Below are positions 1 through 7,481 of a stretch of DNA of 64,000 nucleotides, piece by piece; the first letter of the stretch is position 1; each line of letters opens with the position of its first letter. The DNA is from Castellaniella sp040276085 (GTDB taxonomy: Bacteria > Pseudomonadota > Gammaproteobacteria > Burkholderiales > Burkholderiaceae_B). The DNA lies in assembly GCF_040276085.1 (NCBI RefSeq), contig NZ_JBELOK010000003.1, forward strand, positions 186,001-250,000, written 5' to 3'. A model generated the notes under the pieces. The model saw only the letters and a list, made by a program, of their open reading frames with translations, had not been told where the DNA came from and searched no databases. The translations under genes were made by a program, and so were the position numbers.

Positions 1-218
1 GCAGACGAATCACCCGGGGCAGGTGCCTCAGACGCCGGATACGGGATCTCCCGGCTTGGCTCGGTGTACTCCAGTACGGGGTTATCCGCCACCGCCTGCG
101 CGATTTCCTGTTCCAGTTCCTGGGTCGAGCACTGCAGCAGCTTCAGACCCTGGCGCAGTTGCAGGGTCAGCGTCAATTGCTGGTGCTGGCCGAGCTCCAG
201 GGAAGCTTGCGTACGCAT
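1..218 (-). CDS. rpoN: RNA polymerase sigma-54 factor RpoN, N-terminal fragment
   Basis: The minus strand opens with ATG at 216-218 and stays open for 72 codons to the window edge, so only the 5' end of the gene is present. The encoded start carries the sigma-54 region I signature: a glutamine/leucine-rich segment (LRQGLKLLQCSTQELEQEI) followed by ADNPVLEY, matching the family pattern LQQ...LRLLQLSTLEL..EI....NPLLE. Region I is the part of sigma-54 that holds the promoter complex closed until an AAA+ enhancer-binding protein activates it. After about residue 53 the sequence turns Pro/Ser/Ala/Glu-rich, as in the variable region II. The DNA-binding regions lie outside the window. The family call is firm; whether this is the main rpoN or a paralogue cannot be told. 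Confidence 0.85.
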   Translation of the reverse strand, partial: MRTQASLELGQHQQLTLTLQLRQGLKLLQCSTQELEQEIAQAVADNPVLEYTEPSREIPYPASEAPAPGDSS

Positions 219-236
219 ACTCAACTCATCAAAGCC

Positions 237-782
237 ATGACACAGGAACCATACCAAACCCCCAATCGACAAGACGCCAGCCTGCTGCGGCACATTGTGC
301 TGAAGCTGACGGCCACCGCCAAGATAGCATCTGCCGCCCTGGTGGTGCTGGTGGCATTGGTCTGGTATCAGCTGCTTAACCGCCTGCTGGCGTTTGGAAA
401 CGGCGTTGATTATGCCGGAAACCATCTGGTAGGGGCAGAAGCCACGGCTTTGTTGCAGCGTTACAACCCGTACTTCTGGGTTGCACTGGTTATTTTATGC
501 ACGATCATCGTAGCCTGGGTGGTGTACCAGGTGGTGCGCGGCATTCTTGCACGGTCACGTCAAAAGTGGGTAGACAACGCTTCGTTTCAGCAGCTCGAAC
601 AGCAATTGTCAGCCCCCGCCCTGGAGGTTCTGCTGTGGGCCTGGCAGGCGCGCGACGAGCCCCTGCGCGTCGGCGACCTCCAACTGGCCCGGCAAGAAAT
701 CCATGCGGGCCGATCCCAACGGCTGCAACAAGCCGCACGACAGCTGGCCACCCTCGAAGACGCTCGCCAGCGCAACAGTTAA
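237..782 (+). CDS. Small two-span inner-membrane protein, unknown function
   Basis: I do not recognise this 181-residue protein. It has two hydrophobic segments, at about residues 28-50 and 79-103, separated by roughly 28 residues. A cytoplasmic-looking C-terminal tail of about 75 residues follows, rich in Gln, Ala and Arg and probably helical or coiled coil (FQQLEQQLSAPALEVLLWAW, then repeated LQLARQ/LQQAARQLA). The start at 237 is chosen because upstream in-frame ATG 159 would lie deep inside the divergent sigma-54 gene. With this start only 18 bases separate the two divergent start codons, so the promoters must overlap the coding regions, or the true start may lie downstream. No strong ribosome-binding site is visible. 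Confidence 0.55.
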   Translation: MTQEPYQTPNRQDASLLRHIVLKLTATAKIASAALVVLVALVWYQLLNRLLAFGNGVDYAGNHLVGAEATALLQRYNPYFWVALVILCTIIVAWVVYQVVRGILARSRQKWVDNASFQQLEQQLSAPALEVLLWAWQARDEPLRVGDLQLARQEIHAGRSQRLQQAARQLATLEDARQRNS

Positions 783-793
783 GCAACGGTATG

Positions 794-808
794 GCGGCCT
801 TTGGCCGC
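794..808. other. Short GC hairpin downstream of the membrane-protein gene
   Basis: GCGGCC, loop TTT, GGCCGC forms a perfect 6-bp stem just after the stop codon at 780-782. There is no T-tract, so it is at best a weak terminator or an mRNA 3' stabiliser ahead of the leu leader. Confidence 0.3.
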
Positions 809-852
809 ACAAACCTTGCGCAACCACAAAAAATGTGTTTGACTTACACACT

Positions 853-993
853 ATGAACACTTCACGCGCACCCATCTTCTCTTTGCCGCAGGCCTCTGCC
901 GGCAACGGGCTGCGCGCGCGCCAGGCTGCACCTGCAGCCTTTGCGCTTCCCCTGTCGGGCCTACTACTTCTAGCGATCGGTTGCCGGGCCTAG
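853..993 (+). CDS. leuL: leu operon leader peptide (leucine-codon attenuator peptide)
   Basis: A 46-codon reading frame runs from ATG 853 to TAG 991-993, upstream of leuA. Near its end it reads LPLSGLLLL, and the four consecutive leucine codons at 961-972 are CTA CTA CTT CTA. CTA is a rare codon in the surrounding GC-rich genes, where CTG dominates, so a run with three of them is unlikely by chance. The position, about 100 bases before leuA and immediately before candidate alternative hairpins and a T-run, is the classic design of an amino-acid attenuation leader. When charged tRNA-Leu is scarce the ribosome stalls at these codons and leuA is read. No strong ribosome-binding site is visible before the ATG. 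The assignment rests on codon content and location. Confidence 0.7.
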   Translation: MNTSRAPIFSLPQASAGNGLRARQAAPAAFALPLSGLLLLAIGCRA

Positions 994-1051
994 CGCCGCG
1001 TGGCAGTTCGGCAACCAGTTCGCCACATCTTCGCCATCCCGCGATTTTTTT
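979..1051 (+). promoter_or_regulatory. Candidate transcription attenuator of leuA
   Basis: Two overlapping pairings can be drawn after the leucine codons. GGTTGCCG (979-986) pairs perfectly with CGGCAACC (1009-1016). Alternatively CGCGTGGC (997-1004) pairs with GCCA (1033-1036) plus CGCG (1040-1043) across a three-base bulge, ending directly before a seven-T run at 1045-1051. The second has the form of an intrinsic terminator and the first would compete with it. Ribosome position on the leader peptide would choose between them. The pairings are drawn by eye; no folding energies were computed. Confidence 0.5.
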
Positions 1052-1092
1052 GCATCCGTGATCCGGACGCACTTCCCTGACAGGTTACCGAC

Positions 1093-2796
1093 ATGATTCA
1101 AAATCCCGCCTCCAAATACGTCCCGTTTGCGCCGTTTACGCGCGACTACGCCGAGCGCACCTGGCCCAGCCACCGCATCACCACGCCCCCCATCTGGATG
1201 AGCACCGACTTGCGTGACGGCAACCAGGCCCTGATCGAACCCATGAGCGTCGATCGCAAGCTGCGGTTCTTCGACCAACTGGTCAAGATCGGCTTCAAGG
1301 AAATCGAAGTGGGTTTCCCCTCGGCATCGCAAACCGACTTTGATTTTGTCCGCAAGCTGGTAGACGAGAACCGCATCCCCGACGACGTCACCATCATTGG
1401 CCTTACCCAGGCCCGCGAAGACCTGATCGAACGCACTGTACAAGCCCTGGCTGGCGCCCGGCATGCCATCGTGCACATGTACAACGCCTGTGCACCTGCT
1501 TTTCGCAAGATTGTCTTCAAAATGAGCCGCGACGAAGTTCGCGAGATCGCTGTCCAGGGCACACGCGCCGTCAAGGCAGCCGTCAGCCATCATCCTGAAA
1601 CCCACTGGCGCTACGAGTACTCACCCGAGGTCTTCAGCACCACCGAGCCCGATTTCGCGCTCGAGGTATGCGACGCCGTGGTGGCCACCTGGCAACCCAC
1701 GGTACAAGACCGCATCATCCTTAATCTGCCGGCCACCATCGAGGCCACTACGCCCAATCTGTATGCCGACCAGATCGAATGGATGCACCGCAACCTCAAG
1801 CAGCGCGACACCATTGTCCTGAGCGTGCATCCGCACAACGACCGCGGCACTGCTGTGGCCGCCGCCGAGTTTGCCGTGATGGCCGGCGCCGACCGTATCG
1901 AAGGTTGCCTGTTTGGCAATGGCGAGCGCACCGGCAACGTTGATCTGGTGACATTGGCCCTGAACCTGTACACCCAGGGGGTCCATCCGGGGCTGGACTT
2001 CTCGGATATCGACGGTGTGCGCCGTTGCGTCGAAGACTGCAATCAATTGCCGGTGCACCCGCGTCACCCGTACGTGGGCGATCTGGTGTTTACCGCCTTC
2101 TCGGGCTCGCACCAGGACGCCATCAAAAAAGGCTTTGCCATCCAGAAACCCGATGCAGTCTGGGAAGTGCCCTACCTGCCGATCGACCCTGCCGATCTGG
2201 GCCGCAGCTACGATGCCGTCATCCGTGTCAACAGCCAGTCGGGTAAAGGCGGCGTCTCTTACCTGCTCGAGCACGAGCACGGCCTGGCCTTGCCGCGTCG
2301 CCTGCAGATCGAATTCAGCCGTGCGATCCAGCGGGTAACCGATGAAACCGGCAGCGAAGTCACCCCCAGGGATGTGTACGAGATCTTCTCCCGCGAATAC
2401 CTGGAGCTGGCCGGGCCCTGGTCGCTGGTGCGCCACCGCATCACGGGCAGCCCCAAAACCACGGGCCAGAAGCAGTTTGCCATCGAGGTCGAGCTTCAGG
2501 TCGACGGTGAAACCCGCCACCTGACAGGCCGTGGTGACGGTGCGATCTCGGCGTTTGTAGATGCTCTGGGCATCGAGGCGCGCGTGATGGATTACCAGGA
2601 GCACGCCATCGGCACCGGTACGGACACCCGTGCGGCGTCGTATGTCGAGATCCGGATTGGCGACGAAGCCGGCGGCTACGGTGTGGGCGTCCACGAAGAC
2701 ATCGTGACCTCGTCTTTCCTGGCCATTCTGAGTGCAGTCAACCGCCATGCAGCCACCGGCAAGGAAATGCCGGCCCGCGTATCAGCGGCTGCCTGA
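1093..2796 (+). CDS. leuA: 2-isopropylmalate synthase (long, type 2 LeuA)
   Basis: This 567-residue enzyme condenses acetyl-CoA with 2-oxoisovalerate to give 2-isopropylmalate, the committed step of leucine synthesis, in the cytoplasm. The TIM-barrel catalytic domain carries the DLRDGNQAL motif (Arg41 and Asp42, substrate and metal binding) and the metal-binding HPH pair (His246, His248) in VHPHNDRG. The start WPSHRITTPPIWMSTDLRDG and the total length fit the long LeuA family rather than the roughly 515-residue E. coli type. The last 130 or so residues form the regulatory domain that binds leucine for feedback inhibition. The gene is preceded by the leucine leader and candidate attenuator, so control appears to act on both transcription and enzyme activity. 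No leuB, leuC or leuD lies nearby. Confidence 0.95.
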   Translation: MIQNPASKYVPFAPFTRDYAERTWPSHRITTPPIWMSTDLRDGNQALIEPMSVDRKLRFFDQLVKIGFKEIEVGFPSASQTDFDFVRKLVDENRIPDDVTIIGLTQAREDLIERTVQALAGARHAIVHMYNACAPAFRKIVFKMSRDEVREIAVQGTRAVKAAVSHHPETHWRYEYSPEVFSTTEPDFALEVCDAVVATWQPTVQDRIILNLPATIEATTPNLYADQIEWMHRNLKQRDTIVLSVHPHNDRGTAVAAAEFAVMAGADRIEGCLFGNGERTGNVDLVTLALNLYTQGVHPGLDFSDIDGVRRCVEDCNQLPVHPRHPYVGDLVFTAFSGSHQDAIKKGFAIQKPDAVWEVPYLPIDPADLGRSYDAVIRVNSQSGKGGVSYLLEHEHGLALPRRLQIEFSRAIQRVTDETGSEVTPRDVYEIFSREYLELAGPWSLVRHRITGSPKTTGQKQFAIEVELQVDGETRHLTGRGDGAISAFVDALGIEARVMDYQEHAIGTGTDTRAASYVEIRIGDEAGGYGVGVHEDIVTSSFLAILSAVNRHAATGKEMPARVSAAA

Positions 2797-2820
2797 CCGT
2801 TATCAGCCATACACGGCAGC

Positions 2821-2856
2821 GCCGTTATCCCCGCCCAACTGGCGGGAGGTAACGGC
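2821..2856. terminator. Hairpin between convergent leuA and the minus-strand gene at 2868
   Basis: GCCGTTA (2821-2827) pairs with TAACGGC (2850-2856) and CCCGCC (2830-2835) with GGCGGG (2841-2846), with a five-base loop. It sits between convergent genes. It lacks a clear T-run, so it may act in both directions or be an mRNA end-protecting structure. Confidence 0.45.
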
Positions 2857-2867
2857 CACCGGCCCCC

Positions 2868-3185
2868 TCAATACACGATGGACAGGCCGGGAAGATCAAC
2901 CGTGACACGCGGTTTTTCGAGTGCCAGCGCCGCCCGGGAGGCAAACTCCTGGGCGGTTTCAGTTTGGCTGGACAGCTTGCGATAGCCCAGTGCATCGGCC
3001 ACCCCCAGGATTTTGTCCAGCAGCAATACCTTGCCACTGACGCGCAAGGGCTCGCAGCCCAGCGCATCCCAACGTTGCTCGAACCACTGGCGAGCCGCCT
3101 GTGCCTGTGCGGCATCAGGCGAAACATCGACGTCGAACTCGAGCGAGTGCCGGGCGTCAAACACAATCATGACATGAGCCTGCAT
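2868..3185 (-). CDS. Small uncharacterised protein (105 aa)
   Basis: I do not recognise this family. The start at 3185 is supported by AAGGA seven bases upstream, directly after the stop codon of the preceding gene. The 105-residue product has no signal peptide or membrane segment and is probably cytoplasmic. It begins with a beta-rich stretch (HVMIVFDARHSLEFDVDVSP), continues with a helix rich in Ala, Gln and Trp, then LRVSGKVLLLDKILGVADALGYRKL, and ends in a hydrophobic strand. It lies 10 bases downstream of the DUF1840 gene and must be co-transcribed with it, so the two probably share a role. No catalytic motif is apparent. Confidence 0.7.
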   Translation of the reverse strand: MQAHVMIVFDARHSLEFDVDVSPDAAQAQAARQWFEQRWDALGCEPLRVSGKVLLLDKILGVADALGYRKLSSQTETAQEFASRAALALEKPRVTVDLPGLSIVY

Positions 3186-3195
3186 AGTACTGTCC

Positions 3196-3540
3196 TTACC
3201 AGATGGGGGCGGGTTCCCAGGTGACGTCCTCGCTTTTCTCGCGTGCCAGCCGCAGCATGGCCAACAGGGGCCAGGCACGGCGGTGCATCCCGACATATTG
3301 GGCAATCGGGTGCTCGGCGGCCTCGTCGTGGTCGGAATTGGGCGTGTCAGGGGTTTTGTCGGCAGCAATGAGGGCTTCGATGCCTGCGATGGCGGTATCC
3401 AGCTGAGCGTGCGTGATGACGCCTCTTTCGGGGAGGTCGGGGGTGTCGAACTGTTTGCCGGCGGCCTCGAGGATGGGACGGGCGTGCTTGGCAAACATCA
3501 GGACTTCGGCGGCTGACCGGGACTGGAACAAAATGAGCAT
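3196..3540 (-). CDS. DUF1840 domain-containing protein
   Basis: The 114-residue product begins MLILFQSRSAAEVLMFAKHA and ends EDVTWEP, which match my recollection of DUF1840, a small family found mainly in betaproteobacteria with no known function. There is no signal peptide, so it is probably cytoplasmic. Two adjacent ATG codons (3541-3543 and 3538-3540) could start it. GGAAG lies three bases before the first and six before the second, so I chose the second. The middle of the protein is acidic and probably flexible (DKTPDTPNSDHDEAAEH). It heads a two-gene unit with the 105-residue gene downstream, and is divergent from the large Rhs gene, with about 90 bases between the start codons. Confidence 0.8.
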   Translation of the reverse strand: MLILFQSRSAAEVLMFAKHARPILEAAGKQFDTPDLPERGVITHAQLDTAIAGIEALIAADKTPDTPNSDHDEAAEHPIAQYVGMHRRAWPLLAMLRLAREKSEDVTWEPAPIW

Positions 3541-3633
3541 CATGGACTTCCAACAGTGGACATAAACATACACTAACCCAAGTTCTGTGCCCTGCCAAGC
3601 AGGAGAATCTCCCGCTTGGACAAGGGGATTGCG

Positions 3634-6600
3634 ATGGTGACAGGCCGAGGGCAAACCAAGGGATGGCGCATGTTTTTGCCAGGCTGCCTGCTGGCTGTGG
3701 CCGGCATGTGCCAGGCCAACCCGGCGCTGATCTGTCCCGCCCCCGACACCCCGCCAGGCGAACTGCCCCCCTGTGGGGCACAAACTCCGCTGGGGCCCAT
3801 GCGCGAGCCCGATCTGGACACCGGCATCAGCAACCCTGTGCATCGCCTGAGCGGTGAAAAATACCTGCAGGCCATCGATTTGCCCGAAAGCCTGGATAAA
3901 CGCCAGCCAGGCTTTCGCCGCTACTACCGATCAGGGTCTGCATACGCAGGGCCCTGGGGGGACGGCTGGCACACCGATTACGACGCACGGCTTCAACGCG
4001 AGGGCACAGGTTGGCGCTTGCACCTGGCCGATGGCCGTAGTGTCTACTTCGACGCAAACGGCCAGGCACGACAGGCCCTGGCAGGGCACGTGATGTCTGC
4101 CGCTCGCTGGCGCGCCCAGGAAAGCCGCCAGCGGCCGCTTGCACAGGACGGGCACCCACCTCCATTGGCCCCAGACAGCACACACCTATGGGTATCCCCT
4201 GAAGGCCAGCGCCTGGCGTTTGACCAGGCGGGCCGCCTGATTGCCTGGGTGCACCCGGGCCAGGCCACCACACACATCCAGTACGGGCGCACGCCCGAGA
4301 CACAGGGGCTGATCACCCAGATCCGCAGGGGGCCGGTGGTCTTGCAACTGGGCTACCGGGCCATAATGGGCCGCCGGCTGCTGCATACGCTGCAGACACC
4401 CCGCGGGCAGTTTGAGTATCACTACGCCCCCGTCCCCATCACCCCGCCTGCGGCGCCAGCGCAGGCAGGAGAAAGCCTCCCGGCACCGATTGTGCCCACA
4501 GATCATGCAGATACGGGCACTTCGGCACAATCCGTAGTGATGCATCTCCAGCGGGTACGTCGGCCGGATGGCATGCAGCGGCACTACCATTACGAAGCAG
4601 CGCATCAGGGTGGCCACGTGCGGGCCATCACCGGCATCAGCCTGGCGGCCCCCCAGGGCCGGCGCTGGCGGGCACGCAGCTGGTCTTATGATGCGCTGGG
4701 ACGCGTCTCGCGCGCAGTATCCGGGCCGCACAGCCAGGTACCCAATGCGCTGGCCATCAAAGAGACCCTGGCGCGTGCAAGGCAGGCAGAAGGCAGCGTC
4801 CGGCGAGACGCCGCCGGGCGCCTGAGCGCCCTGGCAGGCCTGGAAATCCATCGGCATCCCTCGGGGCAGATCCGCACTCTCATCCAGCATGAAGGTCTGT
4901 GGCCTGGCCTGCAGCTGCATTACAACCCCCAGGGGATGCTGGACAACTGGTTCAGCACGCTTGGCGGCCACACCCAATGGCTGTTTGATGCCAAAGGCAG
5001 GCCCCAGGGCCTGCGCCAGGCGCACGGCGGTGGCCAGCGCTGGCAGCTGGATGCGATGGGCCGTCCAGTACAGATCCACTATGCCGCACCAGATACACCA
5101 GGGGTCAGCGTGCAACTGCAATGGCGTGGACGCCAGTTGCGGCGACTGGATCACCCGGCCGAGCGCGAACAGCGTACCTACAACGACAAGGGACAGCTGG
5201 TGGCCCGCTATCTGCGCCGCCCGCATCCGACAGGCACGTCTTCATGGCAGGACAGATTTGACTACAACCCTGCCGGACAACGGGTACGCCACCATCTGCC
5301 CGAGGGCGGCGCCCTGCACTACCGCTGGCTGGCCAACGGCCATCTGGCCGCCCTCACCTGGCAATCTGCCGACGGCCGCCTGCACCCCGTGATCGACACG
5401 GTGGCCGGGCTGGCCGGCTACCGCTACGGCAATGGCCTGCAGCTGCAAGCGCAGGCAGATGCGCGGGGCCGTGCCCAAGCCCTGCTGCTGACACAAGGCA
5501 ACCAACTGCGGTGGGCCGAGCGGCGCTGGCATGATAAGCGGGGGCGTGTCAGCCGCTGGCAGCAAGGCGTGCCCGGTGCCTGGCATATTCAGATGTTTCA
5601 TTACGATATGGCAGACCGCATGACGGGCAGTCACACCCAGACTCCGGCACAGCCCCCAGCCACAGACTGGTGGGCCTGGGCCAACGATGGCCGGCTGCTG
5701 GCCCACCAGCGCCATGCAGGCCCCGAGTCACCACCTCTTGGTGCACTACCGCCCATCCAGCGCGATGCAGCCGGGCTGCCCACGCAGCTGGAAGGCACTG
5801 TTTTGCGCTACCAGGCCCAGCAGCGCCTGGCACAGGTGCAGCCGCCCAATGGCCCGATGATTCGCTACGCCTATAACGCGCGCGGCCAGCAAATCCGCCA
5901 ACAAAGCGGCACACACATCATCGACCGCCAGTTTCTGGAGAACCGCCTGGTGGCCCGGCGCATCCGGACACCCGGCGAGGCAGGCCGTCCTGCGCGCATC
6001 CGGCACGAGCGCTATCTGTATGCACAAGAGGCTCCGGTGGGCATGCTGCAAACAGACGAGGACGGCCACACCCGGCTTTTTTACGTACACGCCAACCTGC
6101 TGGGCGCACCTGTCCTGATGACGGACCAAACCGCCACCGTGCGCTGGGCGGCTCGCTACGATGTGCTGGGTCGGGCAGAACGCATTGCCGGCGACCTGCA
6201 CCTGCCCTTGCGCCTGCCGGGGCAAGACGAAGACCCCTTTACCCACTGGCATGACAACGGATTTCGCACGTACCTCCCACAGCGCGGGCAGTATCTGGAA
6301 CCAGACCCGCTGGGGCCGGTGCCTGGTCAGCAGGCACTGGGCTATGCCGCCCAGCAAGCCATGCGCTACCAGGATCCCCTGGGCCTGATCCTGCTGGCCT
6401 TTGACGGCACCCGCTATGGCCAGGCCAATCAGAGCAATGTCTGGAAACTTGCGCAAAGCTACCTGGACGGCCCCCGGTACTATCATGCCGGGCCGGGCAA
6501 CAACGCCTACCTGGATTGGGACGCCATCACGGCGGCCAGCAGCGGGCAGATTCTGCGCAATCAGTGGCAATCCCTGATGAATGCGCTGCAACGGGCACAG

Positions 6601-7392
6601 GGGTCTGCCACCCCCGTGCCCATCGACATCCTGGGATATTCGCGTGGGGCAGCGCTGGCCCGCGATCTTGCCAATCGGATTGCCCGCCAGACCCGCAATG
6701 GCTGGTTCTCTTACGACGACCCACTGCGCGGCACCATCGGCCTGTGCGTGGATCTGCGGTTTCTAGGCCTGTTTGATACCGTGGCCCAGTTCGGCCTGCT
6801 GGGGGCCGCCAATGCGGGCTACGATCTAAGCATCAACCCTGCGTGGTCGTGGGTGGCGCATGCGGTGGCGCTACACGAACTGCGCAGCCTGTTCCCACTG
6901 GTATCTGCGGGCGCCAGCGGCAGCAGCAATACAGTAGAGGCACCTTTTATCGGTGCGCATGCCGACATCGGCGGCGGCATGATTCTGGATGATGAAGGCC
7001 AAGCCCTCATCGACGGCGATCTGCCCGATGTAGCGCTGAACTGGATGCGCTGGCAAGCCCTGGCAGCCATGGTGCCACTGGATGATTTGGCTGCAAACGA
7101 CCAACAGGTGACGCGGCCCTGGCTGCACGACGAGCGCATGCCGGGCGCCCGCGTACTGGGCGGCGACCGCGCCGTGCAGGATACGCATGGCCAGACACTG
7201 GGCCCGCAAGGTGACGATGCGCGGCTGGGCATGGCACAACGGGCGCTGTTCGAATCCTTTATCCAGCGCACGGGCAGCTGGCAGATCAATGCCGGTGATC
7301 GCGTGGGAGTGGTGGATATGGCCGGCTATGGTGCCTGGCTGGAATCCGCCCTGGGTCTGGCGGGGATGGGCACTATTCCACGACCGCCCTGA
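3634..7392 (+). CDS. Exported Rhs/YD-repeat protein with C-terminal DUF2235-type hydrolase domain
   Basis: A 1252-residue protein. ATG 3634 has AAGGGG six bases upstream; a TTG at 3616 is an in-frame alternative. The N-terminus looks like a Sec signal: basic residues, a hydrophobic stretch, and a likely cut after Ala28 (MCQA-NP). Residues about 60-900 carry many degenerate YD repeats (YDALGRVSR, YNARGQQIR, YDVLGRAER), the material of an Rhs shell. The core closes with PDPLG (Asp891) and DPLGL (914-918). From about 918 the tail reads LLAFDGTRYG (Asp924), GYSRGAA (candidate nucleophile Ser1003) and GAHADIGGG (His1109, Asp1111), the pattern of DUF2235, which includes type VI phospholipase effectors (Tle1). 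A secreted toxin or cell-surface lipase is inferred. No VgrG, PAAR, chaperone or obvious immunity gene is adjacent. Confidence 0.85.
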   Translation: MVTGRGQTKGWRMFLPGCLLAVAGMCQANPALICPAPDTPPGELPPCGAQTPLGPMREPDLDTGISNPVHRLSGEKYLQAIDLPESLDKRQPGFRRYYRSGSAYAGPWGDGWHTDYDARLQREGTGWRLHLADGRSVYFDANGQARQALAGHVMSAARWRAQESRQRPLAQDGHPPPLAPDSTHLWVSPEGQRLAFDQAGRLIAWVHPGQATTHIQYGRTPETQGLITQIRRGPVVLQLGYRAIMGRRLLHTLQTPRGQFEYHYAPVPITPPAAPAQAGESLPAPIVPTDHADTGTSAQSVVMHLQRVRRPDGMQRHYHYEAAHQGGHVRAITGISLAAPQGRRWRARSWSYDALGRVSRAVSGPHSQVPNALAIKETLARARQAEGSVRRDAAGRLSALAGLEIHRHPSGQIRTLIQHEGLWPGLQLHYNPQGMLDNWFSTLGGHTQWLFDAKGRPQGLRQAHGGGQRWQLDAMGRPVQIHYAAPDTPGVSVQLQWRGRQLRRLDHPAEREQRTYNDKGQLVARYLRRPHPTGTSSWQDRFDYNPAGQRVRHHLPEGGALHYRWLANGHLAALTWQSADGRLHPVIDTVAGLAGYRYGNGLQLQAQADARGRAQALLLTQGNQLRWAERRWHDKRGRVSRWQQGVPGAWHIQMFHYDMADRMTGSHTQTPAQPPATDWWAWANDGRLLAHQRHAGPESPPLGALPPIQRDAAGLPTQLEGTVLRYQAQQRLAQVQPPNGPMIRYAYNARGQQIRQQSGTHIIDRQFLENRLVARRIRTPGEAGRPARIRHERYLYAQEAPVGMLQTDEDGHTRLFYVHANLLGAPVLMTDQTATVRWAARYDVLGRAERIAGDLHLPLRLPGQDEDPFTHWHDNGFRTYLPQRGQYLEPDPLGPVPGQQALGYAAQQAMRYQDPLGLILLAFDGTRYGQANQSNVWKLAQSYLDGPRYYHAGPGNNAYLDWDAITAASSGQILRNQWQSLMNALQRAQGSATPVPIDILGYSRGAALARDLANRIARQTRNGWFSYDDPLRGTIGLCVDLRFLGLFDTVAQFGLLGAANAGYDLSINPAWSWVAHAVALHELRSLFPLVSAGASGSSNTVEAPFIGAHADIGGGMILDDEGQALIDGDLPDVALNWMRWQALAAMVPLDDLAANDQQVTRPWLHDERMPGARVLGGDRAVQDTHGQTLGPQGDDARLGMAQRALFESFIQRTGSWQINAGDRVGVVDMAGYGAWLESALGLAGMGTIPRPP

Positions 7393-7481
7393 AATCGGGC
7401 TATCATTTCGGGATATCTTTGGCGACGTTGCGCCTTTTTGGCTTGTCCGATGTCGTTGTCACCGCTCATCATTTCAATTTC

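Noticed and set aside
4..13. GACGAATCAC shared between the window edge and the palindrome at 10710-10719
   Set aside because: A single 10-base match in 64 kb is expected fairly often by chance, and the first copy is inside the rpoN coding sequence.
1621..2748. Long minus-strand frame (375 codons) opposite leuA
   Set aside because: Antisense shadow of a clearly coding, GC-rich gene. The predicted protein has no recognisable domain and the frame lies entirely within leuA.
3196..3843. Longer version of the DUF1840 gene extending to 3843
   Set aside because: The extension overlaps the divergent Rhs gene and lacks the family start; ATG 3540 has a ribosome-binding site.
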